A stretch of 64,000 nucleotides of DNA from contig MNCI01008925.1 of assembly GCA_015680685.1 (NCBI GenBank), forward strand, positions 928,671 to 992,670, written 5' to 3'. The notes beneath the pieces were generated by a model. It made no database searches. It saw only the letters and a program-made list of their open reading frames with translations, and was not told where the DNA came from. Shown piece after piece: positions 1-12,120 of this stretch. A program made the position numbers and the translations under genes. Position 1 is the first letter of the stretch. Every line of letters begins with the position of its first letter. Origin of the DNA: Gnetum montanum (taxonomy: Eukaryota; Streptophyta; Gnetopsida; Gnetales; Gnetaceae).

Positions 1-270
1 CAATCAGCGTATAGGGTGAATAGGCAATGTACAGATGGAGTGGACAACGTGCAGATAGGCTAGGCAACGTATACATGCTGAGATTGCAGCAGATCTAGCT
101 AAACAAGGTGCAGATTTGGAAGGTTCAAAATTAGATCTATGCTGACAGAGTGTAGATCTAAGAAAAAAGTCAACTATAGATTAGGGATCACAGGGAGTGG
201 ATCTATGAGATGGACAAGCGGGTCTGAACAGATCTACGGTGGATCAGAGTAGATTTAAGCAACGAGAGGA
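1..270 (-). mobile_element. Element A: 5' leader of a Tat-type LTR element
   Basis: This is the untranslated leader, read on the minus strand, of an element whose gag and pol lie beyond the left edge. It consists of degenerate short words such as caacgt, gcagat and cagcgtat, the same texture as the leader of element B (22,392-23,180). It adjoins a primer-binding site and an LTR related to those of B. No ORF is visible. Confidence 0.7.
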
Positions 271-287
271 CCCTCCTTCTAGCACAA
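271..287 (-). other. Element A primer-binding site (tRNA-Asn-like)
   Basis: The plus strand reads ccctccttctagcac, almost the same as the PBS of element B at 23,181. From memory of plant tRNA sequences this matches the 3' end of tRNA-Asn. One base is lost before the CCA complement. It lies about 5 bp from the LTR edge and fixes the minus-strand orientation. Confidence 0.7.
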
Positions 288-292
288 TTTTC

Positions 293-1852
293 TATACTGT
301 CTGAAATCATCGGTACAGGGATGGAATGAACAAGCACCGAGAGATCTGCAGACAAGCACAGAAGACTCTACCTTCGCTTGAGGGTGAGCTAGAACTGATG
401 AAGGTAGAGTACCTTGGGTGGTCTACACGTGGATCAGACAAGGATTTTCCCAAATGTATGCCAATGTGCAATATGTTGGGTTATGTGTAAACAGCGTAAT
501 AAGCGTAAACCAAAATGTAAATGTGTAGGAATATAAACAAAGAGATAGGAAAGAATGAATGCAAATTGTAACAAATATTGATCGGAAATGAAGCAATTTT
601 ATTGCAAAATGAAGATTACAATGCATCAGTCTGAACGCAATTGTGGAACTGACACAAGGTGGACAAAGAGCCCCGATGGATGCGAAGGGATGATCGTATG
701 CTGGTTTGGACTACAGGCACAATGTAAAGGCTGTATGATCAGTGTGTAGGGTTGAAGTCCAGCGTGTAGGGTTGGTGTTCCAAATCATCTCCAAAATGTG
801 ATTTTTTATGCTCCCCCTCCCCCTCACTCTTGGTGGAAAATTGGGGTTTTTATAGTTTTTAGTGTGAAACTCGGATCTGGAGTGGTATGAGTTGCCATTG
901 GTGAGAAAATTTCAGGTTGGATGACATGTGGCTACGTTTCCTGAGTGCAAAGAATATTACAACTGTACAGTGTGCTACATGCCAGCGTGTACACGTTGGG
1001 CATGTGAACCCAGCGTACAGACTTGACCAACACAAAAGAATTGAATTTTACAAACAAACATTACTGTTACAACAGAGAATCTTGAACATGGCCCTTGGAT
1101 TTGAGCTCTGGTGTCACGAGAATGTTGCCTTTATATTTTCTGCTCATTTGGACTTGATCTAACATGGTTTTGGAAGGCTTCAAGTGGTGTACGCTGTGCC
1201 GCACGCTGGGCTTGCACGTTGGGCATGCATCGTATGTATGCTCAGCATATAGGATATGGAAGTGCATCATTTTGAGGTTGAATCTTCATTTTTGGGAGCC
1301 TGGGATGATGCTTGACAATTGCCTTACCTCTGAGAGTCAATTGTAGGTGGAGATCTTGTTCTGGGGTGCCTGTTTTGAGAGATCCTTGATGGTGCACACT
1401 GGGCTATACACTGGTCAGCGTACACCAAAATGTACCCAGCGTGAACACATGAACATGCATCATTTAGGGCCCAAAATTTGATTTTAATGAGGCTTAAAGC
1501 TATTGGGAACCTTGGGGAAGTTCCTAGGGGGTCCAGATGCTTAATTTTGGCATGTTTTGGCTTATTTTTGGCCCCCAAAAGTCGCTACACGCTGGGCCGC
1601 ACGCTGGGCATGCAGGCCCATGTGCAAGAAGTATACTTAGTCAAAACTAAGTGTTTTGAGTTTGATACTTGCAGTTCTCATTGCCAAATGTTGATGTAGT
1701 CTCCAATGGATCTTGGGGAACTTTTACTTTTTTGATTCGACTCCGTTTGATGCTGATTGTTAAGTTCGCAAGTTTCAGTCATGTTGGGAAGCATCATGAC
1801 TCGGCTCGATTCTTGTTTGAAAGTGTTAGGTCCAAATTTTTGTGGTGTTTCA
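293..1852 (-). mobile_element. Element A 5' LTR
   Basis: It aligns end to end with the two 2,056-bp LTRs of element B: the start tatactgtctgaaatc matches tgtactatctaaaatc, and the end ttgtggtgtttca is identical. It is shorter (1,560 bp) and more diverged, so it comes from an older or different member of the family. The terminal TG is mutated to TA. It is dense in short words such as cagcgta and gcgtgtac. Sequence to its right (1,853 on) belongs to element C, so A is inserted in C. Confidence 0.85.
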
Positions 1853-2409
1853 CTACTGAGTCACTTAACCACAACTGCACATGGGGTTTCATGTGACCAA
1901 CGATCAGAATTCCATTTTCTTGTCTCTCTCTCTTCACCCAGTTCTCTCTGTAACTCACCTCACTACCTGTCTTATGTTGTGAAGGTTCGTCATGATTTCC
2001 ATGGGCTTCCCATGCCTTGGTGGGATCTCTTGGGTCGGAGTCTTAGCTGGCAAACACCATTTCTTGGCCCTAGGGTCCACAGACCCTGGTGTTGGGGATA
2101 TGCAGGGGCTACTAAGGCTATGGCCTGCTATGGGGAGGACCCACCAACATATCCTTGGTCCCGCTTATTCAACCTCACATCCTTGGATTTCATGGTTGAC
2201 TAGTTTCTGGGTCCCATCGCTCGATTTATTCCCCGTGGAGTTCCTTTTGAGTCCTGTTATCCTATTTTTGACTCTTTTTCACACCCAAGTACCTTCCTCA
2301 TGTCCTCACCTATGTCTGGGCCTCTCACGCACTTCAACCACCCCAATTTGGCATTTCAAATTCATCATTTCAAGCTTTTTTTGGGTTGGTCAATGCTAGT
2401 CAATGGGTA

Positions 2410-2510
2410 AACACCCCTGCATATACGGGGCCCTGTATACGCATCCCCTGCGTATACGTGGACCTGTCGACATAGCACCTAACCCCTATATATACACATG
2501 TTGCGCTTTG
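2410..2510 (+). promoter_or_regulatory. Possible internal promoter in element C
   Basis: Repeated GTATAC/CGTATACG palindromes lie between about 2,418 and 2,460, followed by a TATATATA run near 2,490. This resembles the palindrome-rich tip plus TATA layout of the LTR promoters in this window. It stands about 350 bp upstream of the large 3' ORF. The promoter role is inference. Confidence 0.3.
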
Positions 2511-2650
2511 AAATTTTCATCATTTGGAATCCAAACAGGGGGAGATTTTACCATTTTTTCTACCTAACCCTTCCCAACGCACCTACATTCCATCGCGAGC
2601 CCGCATCAACCAATCCTTTCCCTTTTACGCAACTGGAGGTATGCTCTCAG

Positions 2651-2659
2651 TCGTGGGGG
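2651..2659 (+). other. Internal polypurine-tract-like motif of element C
   Basis: The word tcgtggggg, within gctctcagtcgtgggggg, repeats the motif that stands directly before the 3' LTR of the same element (26,169-26,177). See the finding on recurrent TCRTGGGGG. Confidence 0.4.
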
Positions 2660-2860
2660 GTGCTGCCTATGTGTAATTAATTAATTAATTAATTAGTTGA
2701 GTAATTATGAAAAATTTGGCTCCAACCCATAAATTAACACTCTGGGAGACTTAAAGGTGTGCCTGTGCTAACAAAATAACTTGGCCAAACTAAGAAGGTG
2801 TATATGGACCATCTTAAGCTACTTATGTACGGTCTAACAGGTGGTTATGTTTGATTGCAG

Positions 2861-4919
2861 ATGGCATCCAAACCAAGGCACCCAAGGGGCAAAGGACCAT
2901 CACAACCAAAGGACAAGTGCCCACACATGGGAAGGGGACGAGGAGTGTAACTACCAGAGCATGTAGAGGGCTCTAATGCAACTGGGCCCCTCCACGAAGG
3001 ACCTAACGTGGAATCTGTCCATCCGATTCCCGAAGAGGAGATTCCCAGTGAGCAATCACAAGGGGATGAGACTCCTAGGATAGCACCACGGCTTGAAGTC
3101 ACCCTGATCAAAGCCTACCCTGATGCTATCACGCCACGCAAGGTGTAACAGATGGTCCTCCAAGACCTAAATTTTGGACCATTACTTGAGAATGTGCCAA
3201 AATAAGTGAGGCTCCAATTGCAGAACTCTTTGGAGGCGATAACACAAGCTTTAGGGTTGCCCAAGATTGGGGCAGATGTGGTGGAAATTCCAAAGCAAGC
3301 CTATCTAGAGGTAAAGGCACAATGGACCAAACGGTGCTACGGGGTAGAGCGCAAGGAATTCGGCTCTCTGACCATGGTGGAGAGAGTGTACTCAAAGATT
3401 ACATCTTACCACCTGAACCCAACAATAAGACCTAGTAAAATCATAGCCTTCTCTGCCCATGCATGTGCCTCCTTTAGTGGGAAGTTCCCAATAAGTCTTC
3501 CACAGCTTCTATTCTTGGAGATTGAAAAGAGGTTCACTGAGAACGAATGTGGAAGACGAGCTCTCCCCTTTTCCTGCCTAATCTGAAAGTTGTGCAAATG
3601 AGGAGGGATAGCACGGTATTCCAATGATGTAATCCGGTGCACCCTAATTACCTCTTGGTGAGAAATGATGAAGGATAAAACTCCTGCCACCACACAAACA
3701 GAGGAGGAGCAACAACCACCTCCACCACCTGCACAAACAACACAGTCGGGCTCGCAAACCATGGCAAAGTTCATCCACGAGATCCGGGAAATGCTCTTGA
3801 GCTAGCAAGAGCAATCTAGTAGGCCTGGTGGAGGAGAATACCCTTTGGTCTATCGCCCTACCATGAGCCACCTAGAGCAAGTGGCTCAATCAGTTAGCTT
3901 ACTTGAAAGGGTAGGGCCGATATTCTCCGCCGCCTGAGCACAAGTGCCAACCAGAACAGATCCAAGCATCCGAGAGGTAACAGTATCAACCCAATAGTTA
4001 TTCCCTGAAATTTTGGGAAATGCTGCCACCTTCTCGATACGTTTGGAAGATGGTGAAGGGGCGACGGTCCTAGTGATGCAGCACCAGGGACAAGAGGTTA
4101 CGATCGAAGTGGTTGCTGACACAATTGCTACGACTCTCAATGCATTGACAACACCTATACCGAACGTTCATGGACTACAAGATGTACAGGTGTCTGCTGG
4201 AACTTTGCGTAGCAAGATTGATGTAGCCCAACACGAGGAGTTGTTGGACTGACTAGTGGGAACCAGGCCACCACTTTCGAATGTCTTCAACCTTTTGGAC
4301 AACATTACTGCAACCCAGTCAGAGCTGCTCTCAGCAAGGGAAAAGAGCCTCGTTTTGAAAGGGCAACTTGAAGCTGCTCAAGCTCCTTGTCAGCACTTGG
4401 CAATGGAAGTAGGACAATTAAGAGCCCAGCTTGCTGATCCAGCCATCCTCAACTGCGAAATCACCAAAGATGAAGCTTTTTAACAACTTCAACTTAGACT
4501 TCAGATCATTGAGGGTGAGCGAGAGTCGGCGATCTTCGATCAATCCTTGGCAACCGTTCAAGCATATAATTTGAACAGGGACTTAACGGAGGTTCACTAG
4601 GAGAATGTTAGGTTGACCATGGAGGTTCATTGCCTGCATAATGTTGGTGCAGAAAATGAACACATGAAAAATTTTATCCATCAAAAGCAAGAGGAACTAG
4701 CCAGGGTGAATGCTGACGTAAGAAGGTTGGCCATTGAAAATTGAAATCTGTCAATGAAGGAGGTTCGGGCATTGCGACAGAAATCTACAATTGAAATTTT
4801 TGCTTGGAAAAATGAGGCCCTGAAATTTGAAAAGATCAAAAATCATTACAGCGACCAAGTGGGATTATAGAAGGAAGTAAATGAAAAGCATATTCAAGTA
4901 GCAAAAGCCAAAATGAACC
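2861..4919 (+). pseudogene. Element C 3' ORF, first part (coiled-coil protein, interrupted)
   Basis: The reading frame opens at an ATG directly after ttgattgcag. One frame can be followed to 4,919 with about 14 stop codons, mostly TAG or TGA of the kind produced by C-to-T change. The N-terminus is basic and rich in Lys, Arg and Pro. The middle has a Pro run near 3,715-3,735. From about 4,300 the residues fit a long coiled coil with Leu, Gln and Glu heptads. Position between pol and the 3' LTR is that of the extra or envelope-like ORF of Athila-type elements. I recognise no enzyme domain and see no clear membrane segment. Element B interrupts it at 4,920, and the frame resumes at 25,265. The product is unknown and the gene is dead. 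Confidence 0.6.
4915..4919. repeat. Target-site duplication of element B, left copy (GAACC)
   Basis: GAACC directly abuts the left LTR of B and is repeated exactly at 25,260-25,264 after the right LTR. It proves the element limits and the insertion into C. Confidence 0.95.
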
Positions 4920-6975
4920 TGTACCATCCAAAATCATCGATGCGAGGCTGGAATGAAATGGACACCGAGAGATTTACAGAAGATACAGTAAAACTCCACC
5001 TTCATGCGAGGGCAAGCTGGAAATAAGCGAAGGCATAGTGCCTTGAATGGTCTACGCACAAATCAAACGAGAACTTTCCCTAGTGTACACTATTGTGATG
5101 CACTGAGTTATACATAAATGGATGCAAACAAAAATGTAAACGAACGTACGAAATGTAAGACAAAAACAAAATGTAGACAAAGATAACGGAAATTGTAACA
5201 AATGTAAATGGCATAAACAAAGAACAATGGATGGAAAAATTGTAACTATATTGATTAACAATTACAAAAAAAAGTGCACCAGTCAGAACGTAGTTGCAGA
5301 TTGATTGCAAGGCGGACGTTTAGCCCCAATGCGAAGGGTGTACAAACGCTGGGAGATTACAGGTTTTTGGTTGCAGGTTTGCAACGTGACCAAAATTGCC
5401 CCAAGTGCTCAGCGTGATTAGCTCTAGGTAATGTCTAGTCATACGAAATAATGATGATGAGGTTCACTAATTCTCTAGATCTGGAGGCCCTAAAATTTTC
5501 AACCCAGAAATTTTCCAACCTCTATTAAGTGGAAAAACGGGGTATTTATAGGATTTTCAGGCGTGGGATCCGGGTTTGAAAGAATATCTATGGCTTCAGG
5601 GTGAGAGAGATGCGGATCAGGTGACAGGTATTTGCGTTTTGACTAGATGCATGACACTTTACAATGTACAGCGTGCAACCTGACCAAGATCTCTTACACT
5701 GGCATGTGTAATCCACAGCGTAAGAGCTTGATAGACTGAAAAATGCAAAATGTACAAAGAATGTTAAAGTACAAGAATGGATCTGGATGTCTTGCCTCTG
5801 AATCTGCCTATCTATGCTATTTTCTGCTCCACCAAGGCCTCCAGTGTATGTGGATCTGGCTCTGGTGTGTTTACAGCGTGTCCTGGTGTCAACATCTAGC
5901 GTCCAATGTCCCAGCGTGTCCAAGTGTTTACGCTGTGCATACACTGGTGTTGATGTGTCAGCATGACCATCAGTGTGTCCAATTTTTATGATGCATTTTG
6001 AGCCCACTTTTGACTTGTGAGACCCGTTTTCGGAGTGGATTTGCATGGCTAAGGTTGAGAGGGTTCTGTACATCTCTTTTGAGCTAGTTTGGAGGCTATT
6101 TTGGCACACTTTTGATTGGTCACACTGTGGTCACACTGCCCAACGTGACCTCAGCATCACCAAGTGTTTATGCCCTATATTGAGCTAATTTTTGGATGAT
6201 GATGCTTGTTTCTTGATGCTTGACTGCTGCCTACTCCCCAGGGTGTCCTAGATGCTAAATTTGACTCCATTTTGCTACTGTTTTGGGGCAGTTTAGTTTG
6301 GTCACACTAAGGTCACACTGACTCCATTTTCAGTTGGTCAGTTGGTCACAATGTGACCAACTAAAAATGCCACGTTTGAGGCCCGAATTGTGAGTTTTTG
6401 AAGCTGTGAACATGTACAAGTGCTGCCTATCCCTGGGGGTTGCTTAGATGTCGAAGATGATACTTGAAAATGGTTGATTTACCTTGTTTTTGTTTGGTCA
6501 TGCTGTGCAGCATGACCTCAACGTGACCCCAGCATGACCAACCTAAAATGGCTCAAAACATGTGATTTTGAGCTCAAATTTCAAGGTTCTGGATGCTGGG
6601 AGTTGCAGGGGACTTTGGTGATGCTCAAGGGGGGTTACGTGCCCAAATTTGGCCTGTTTAGCCTCGATTCTGGGGCTCCATAAGTTGGTCATGCTATACA
6701 CATGCTGGTCTTACATTGGGCAGCATGACCATAGTGTGACCAAGGTGTATACAGCGAAAACCATGTATTTTGAGCCTGAAACCCTAAATTCCAGATGTCG
6801 GGAGTTGGAGCAATCGCCTGTGGGCCCCGGGGGAACTTTGCCTATTCAATTATGTGTCATTTCATGTTGTTTTGGAGGCTCTCTAGTTTGGTCACGCTGT
6901 ACTCATGTTGGGCAGCAGCATGACTTAGCTTGAGTCCTGTCTAAAAGTTCTAGGCCAAAATTTTGTGGTGTTTCA
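4920..6975 (-). mobile_element. Element B 3' LTR
   Basis: It begins tgtaccatcc and ends gtggtgtttca on the plus strand, and matches the LTR at 23,204-25,259 throughout. It lies next to the polypurine tract, so it is the 3' LTR of the minus-strand element. Its right half is full of inverted words of the type tggtcatgct and agcatgacc, which can form short hairpins. Confidence 0.95.
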
Positions 6976-6988
6976 TTGGCCCCTCTTT
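6976..6988 (-). other. Element B polypurine tract
   Basis: The minus strand reads aaagaggggccaa directly before the TG of the 3' LTR. That is the expected plus-strand primer site and supports the minus orientation. Confidence 0.8.
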
Positions 6989-8100
6989 GTTGACACCTGG
7001 AGGAATCCACCCAAGAGGCATTGACAAAGAAGTACAAAACACCACGAGCAACTTGGCATCAAGCATTGTCCATTGGGCACCTGGCCAGATGTCATCGCAC
7101 CGTGTTCAGAAGTACATTGGATTAGGAAATGGAGTTTTGAGGTGCACGGGAAGCAGGTTGTAACTATGGGATTAGGGATTGATCAAGGTATTATTTTGTT
7201 TAACTGTGGGGGAGGAATGCTCTTGTAAACAAGTCATGTTGGTCCTTGTCGATAGCCAGTATCTAGCAGACTTGGAACCAAGGCATGGGAGGTGCGTTCT
7301 TTATAGGAACAAGACTCTTGTATCATGTTTGAGAGAACCCGTTTTCAACAACCAAAGCCAAGTAATGAGGTGGTGTGTTCTTTGGAGAAACAGGACCCTT
7401 GGGAGTGTCAGAGAAAACCTATTGTCAATAGCTAAAGCCACACGATGATGTGGTGTGACATGATTGCTTGAGACACTAGTGTTTTCTTTCAAGAAAACTG
7501 CCTTCCCACCTAGGGCTTGCATGGGAAGAGCCAACGACCTTATGATGTATTTTGTTCTTTGATTTTTTTAAATTTTTTTGGAAAGAGCATTTTTTTAGTG
7601 TGGTACTCGTGCTCTTGTAGTTGTATCATGTTCTATGTTGTGTTGCGGTTTGCAACTGCTTGAAGAGTCACAGTGTGCAATAGTGTGATTCCAGTTTTTT
7701 GGGGTGAATGGGATGTATCCATGAGGTGTAACTGAGTAGGACAGGGAGAACATGTTGGGGAATAAGAATTGCACCGGGAACTGGGAATGTACTCATGAGC
7801 AGATTGATTAACCTGGTTTCATGCGTCGAGAACAATGTGATACCTTGTCACTGTGATGAAGTGCATCCATGCGTGAACACCTCAGAGCATCATTCTACAA
7901 ACACAACTCCAAGAGGACAAGAAAATCACAAGTGAGTTAGTCTAAAATACTTTAAACATGAATACAGCTGATGGGATGGAGGCACTATGTTAAACTTCAA
8001 GCAAAAAAAATGAGTAGCATCAGAGTCATCAGAGTCCATGTGGTGAATCATGCAGTAGGTTTTAGATGAAGAAAAGTCGTTGATTGTAGCAACAGATTAA
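6989..8100 (-). other. Element B 3' untranslated region
   Basis: No convincing coding region is seen on either strand, only short ORFs without recognisable similarity. A loosely duplicated segment at about 7,285-7,445 repeats ggtgygttctttrkaggaacargac-like and agagaacccgtttt-like words twice. Confidence 0.5.
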
Positions 8101-8109
8101 TGGGCTAGG

Positions 8110-8425
8110 GATGATGTTGCCAGTTTATAGTCTTAACGGACTGTCGTGGATTAGTTTTACGTCATAACCCTTTGAATGTCGCCAGTTTAACGTCGTAGCG
8201 GATAGTGGAGTGCTAGTTTATAGTCGTAGTAGACTATGAAGAGGCAAGCTAGTTTATAGTCTTAGTGGACTCTGGTAGATAAGTGTGGCAGTTTAGTATC
8301 ATGCCGGACAGAACTGTATGGTGTTAGTTTATCGTCATAACGCCGGGATGTTCTGTGGTGCTAGTTTTAAGTCTTAGCTCTGAGACTGTTCTATGGTATC
8401 AGTTTTAGGTTGTGATGCCAGGACC
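8110..8425 (-). repeat. Degenerate minisatellite in the 3' UTR of element B
   Basis: About nine units of 27-38 bp share the plus-strand core agttttatagtcntagcggac, highly degenerate. Related units occur at 12,045-12,120 and, in cleaner form, at 18,174-18,313. Tandem repeats in the 3' UTR are known for Tat/Ogre elements and are one proposed source of satellite DNA. Confidence 0.75.
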
Positions 8426-8444
8426 GAAACGTATCTTAGGCTCA

Positions 8445-11400
8445 TCAGACGTAGAATGGTTTCAGGTACATATGATTTGTAGGGTTAGCGAACTCGTTTC
8501 TGTCCATGTCGGTGAGTTTGAATGCCCCATTATCGTATGCCTTAGTGACCAAGTAAGACCCTTCCCAGTTGGCTGAGAATTTATCTGAGTGGTCATGGAC
8601 CATCTTGAGGATAAGGTCACCCTCTTTGATTGGATGCTTGTGTACATCGTGTTGATGTCACCGTCGTTGTTGTTTTTGGTACCACTCGATTTGATCCAGC
8701 GTATGTGTACATTCCTCCTCCACTGAATCAAGGTCAACAATGTGCAATTCATCATTTTGACCTTCCTCGAGGAGTCCTGAGAGAGTGACCCGCAACAAGG
8801 ATACCTGCAATTCCAAAGGTAAAACAGCTTCTGATCCATAAACAAGATTATAGGGTGTTTTACCTGTGGACGTTCAATGCGTCTTTCGATATGCCCATAG
8901 TGCATAAACTAATTGTTCATGCCATCTTCTTTTTCTCTGATGAAGCATTTTCTTGAGCACCATGATGATAGTTTTATTTGTGGATTCCGCTTGACCATTG
9001 CTTTGTGGGTAGTACGGTGACAAGAACGAGTGTTTGATTCCTAGGCTCTCATAGAAGTTTTTGGTGTCGGCACTACTGAACTATGACCTGTTATAGGTGA
9101 TTATGGTCATTGGGATGCCAAAACAGGTTACAATGTTTTCAAGTATGAAATTGCACACTTGTTTGGATGTGGTCTTCCTAAGGGGAATAGCTTCTACCCA
9201 TTTTATGAAGTATTCTATTGCAGTGATGATGAAGCTATGTCCTGCTGCAGATGGGGGAGTTATTGGTCCAATGATGTCTAACCCCCATTTCTGGAAAGGC
9301 CATGTGATTTGTGTTGTATGCAACTCATTAGGTGGCACATGTATTAAATTACCATGCTTCTGACAAACGTTGCACATTTTGACCTTGGAGAAACAATCGT
9401 ACTCCATGTGTGGCTAATAATAGCCTAAACATCTAATTTTTGTTTCCATTACCTTAGGCGCTATGTGCCCTCCGCAAAGTCCTTCATGAACTTGCTCCAC
9501 GATCATGTGACCATCGATGCTACTAACGCACACTAACAAAATTCCTTCATACAATCTACAACATAACATGTCTCCTATTAACGCATATTGTCGAGAACGT
9601 TTTCACACCACGTCCTTTTGAGCATTAGTTAGATGTTGTGGCGGTTCACCACGTAGAAGGTACTCTTTTATGTCTTCATACCATTCTACTTTGTGTGTAG
9701 TACTAACAGGTGCTATAGGTAGGTCATTGAGAGAGTTAGTTACAGGTCTGGCGCAGTTCGTTATGGAACTAGGAAACGCATGAAACATGTCAGGTGTCAT
9801 GTTTAAGGCTAGTGGTGCGAGTGCATTTGCAATGGTATTTTCATTTCTGGGAACATGTTGCACATCTATATTTTTTAACTATTTCAGTAAGTGTTTAGTT
9901 AAGTCACACTACGGTTGTAAATGTGAAGCCTTGCATGCGAACACATCCGTGACTTGATTGATTACTAGCTGTGAGTCACCTCAAACTACGAGCCGCGTCA
10001 TTCTTGAAGCTAGTGCTACTATAAGACCTCTAAGAAGACCTTCGTACTCTGCCACGTTGTTGGTACAAAGGAAGTTTAATCGATAGGCATAGGGTCGAAT
10101 CTCTCTAGAGGGATAAGTTATAATGGCTGCAGCACTTCCTCCTCGGGAGGTTGATGCTCCGTCAAAGTATAAGATTGCATCGTAGTTGTCGGGCACGGTG
10201 TCTATGGTGTTCACGTTCTCATCAGGGAACTCAGGGTTGATCGGTGTTTGGTCTTGCATCGGTGAGGTGGTCATTTGATTGACTATTACTTGACCCTTTG
10301 TGGAAGATTGAGCTATGTAGCGTAGGTCAAACTCAGCAATCATCTCCTTCCATCTAGCTATCCTTCTTTATTCATAGATGTTATTGGTGATAGCTCTAAG
10401 TACATTATCTTTACAAATAATGTTGACTTGGTTATGGAAGAGATAATGTCACCACTTCTTCAAGGAAAAGATAAGGGCCAGACATGACCTCTCCATGTCG
10501 TTGTATCTCTGTTCGTGAGCCACTAAGGCATGGCTTAGGTAGTAGACAGGGATTTCGGTTCCATCTTCTTGTTTCTAACAAAACATAGATGCGATACATG
10601 AATCTGATGTCTTAAGGTAGATGTAAAAAGGTTTGTTGTTCTGGGGGGATAAACCATCAGTAGTTGAGCTAGTGCCGTTTTGATGTTCTCAAAGGCTTCC
10701 TGGCACTATTGAGTCCATTGAAAATGGGCATTTTTACGTAATAAATGTTGCATGGGTTTCAACTTGTCCGTCAGTTTTTCAATGAAGCGCATAAGAAACT
10801 GTAATCTACCCTGTAGATCGCGTAGTTTGGTAAGGTTACTAGGTGGTTTCAAATTTTTTATTGCCTCAACCTTGTCAGGATCTACTCGTATCCCTGTTTC
10901 AGATACTATGAATCCAAGCATTTTTCCAATTTTAACTCTGAAAACACATTTCCTTGGGTTAAGTCTAAGGTCATACTTGAGACAACGTTTAAGTACCAAG
11001 TCTAGATCATTGACGTGTTGCTCAATTATTTTTGACTTGACCGCGATATCGTCTACGTAATCATCGAGCGAATTAAGCATATAATCACTAAAGACGTAAG
11101 TCATTTCTCGCTGATATGTAGCACCGGCATTTTGTAGACCGAATGGCATCATTGTATAAGAGAACATGCCCCATGGTGTCATGAAGGTTGTCCTAAGTTA
11201 ATGTTCTAGGTTGATCCTAACCTGGTTGTACCCCAAGAATCGGTCCATAAAGGACAACAATGCATGCCTAACAGTCGAATCAACAAGTTGATCGATACCG
11301 AGTAGGGGGAAGTCATCTTTTATGGTTGCTATGGTAAGGTCATGGAAGTCAATGCATAGGCAAATGCTCTTATTCTTCTTTGGGACTACAACCATGTTGG

Positions 11401-11920
11401 ATACCCAATTAGCGTAGTCAATAGCTCGAATGAAACTAGCCTAGTAAAGTTTCATGATTTCATTACGAACTGCCAGCACTACCTTAGGTCTAACCTTTCA
11501 TGCTTTTTGTTTCACTGGTCTAAGTTTTGGTTCAAGGATGATGTTATGCTAGACTATTCGAGGGTCTAGTCCTGGCATATCAGTATAAGACCAAGCAAAT
11601 GCTTTCATGTCATCTTTCAGCACTTGAGCTATGTCACTAGCTAGTTGTGGATTTAATAGAGTACTCAGTTTTAATATTTTGACTTCGCCATCGTACATCG
11701 TAATGGGGACTTTGGCAAGGGGAACCTTGGTGATGTTATTGACCTCTAAGTCCAGAGTTTTCTTCATTCCCTTAAAGAAATCAAGTGTCTCTTGTGTTGA
11801 TGCCACGAAATTGTCATAAGTTGATGAGTCTAGGTCAATGGACTCTAGATTAATCTCTTTTTTAATGGCTTCATGTGGTCCATTGATAGATAGCGTTGTA
11901 AAGAGGTTCTTGCTATCCAT
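8445..11920 (-). pseudogene. Element B pol: reverse transcriptase, dual RNase H, integrase
   Basis: This degraded pol, read leftward, would reverse-transcribe and integrate the element. Reverse transcriptase spans about 11,600-10,690 and includes a FSYTMMPFGLQNAGATYQ stretch and the YVDD catalytic box near 11,059. The connection and the first RNase H follow to about 10,300. A second RNase H with YFDGAS and TNNVAEYEGL motifs spans about 10,180-9,850 and is the archaeal type seen in the Tat lineage. Integrase spans about 9,560-8,445 and shows the CxxC of the HHCC finger (CNVCQKHG), the first catalytic Asp (GLDIIGP) and the Glu in the PQSNGQAES motif. The second Asp region (IITYNRS) has lost its Asp. 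There are more than ten in-frame stops. The first ATG (11,920) follows the acceptor-like aaattggcag at 11,931, which fits the Ogre-type intron between protease and RT. Confidence 0.9.
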
Positions 11921-12044
11921 GTGTTTATTCCTGCCAATTTAAACTAGGAGCACTGTGAGCAAGGTTTTCTTGACGGACGAGTTGCTAAATATAAATTAGC
12001 TTTGTTTAATTTATGTTCTAATGAGATTACAAAATGTAGGGATA

Positions 12045-12120
12045 GTTTAATGTCATACCAAGACCGCATGGCAGTTTTAGGCCTTACCGGGTCATTTGGT
12101 GTTCATATTTCCTGTAAATA
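12045..12120 (-). repeat. Minisatellite units beside the RT side of the antisense block
   Basis: Two or three degraded units (gatagtttaatgtcatacc, ggcagttttaggccttacc) belong to the family of the arrays at 8,110-8,425 and 18,174-18,313. They lie between the RT ORF and the antisense gene region. Confidence 0.5.

Larger units (their letters stand above)
1853..2860 (+). mobile_element. Element C: untranslated region before the 3' ORF
   Basis: This is internal sequence of the plus-strand element C. It shares a block with element F: a tgctatggggaggaccca word at about 2,130 against the tgctttggggaggaccca word at about 34,488, and a gctctcagtcgtggggg word at 2,643 against 34,677. Those matches assign it to the same superfamily. 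ORFs here are short and unconvincing. A TAAT microsatellite lies at about 2,678-2,698. The region ends in a splice-acceptor-like ttgattgcag directly before an ATG. Confidence 0.7.

Noticed and set aside
1757-2399. Overlapping plus-strand ORFs of 135-148 codons
   Set aside because: The sequence aligns in part with the untranslated region of element F, and the encoded peptides show no domain.
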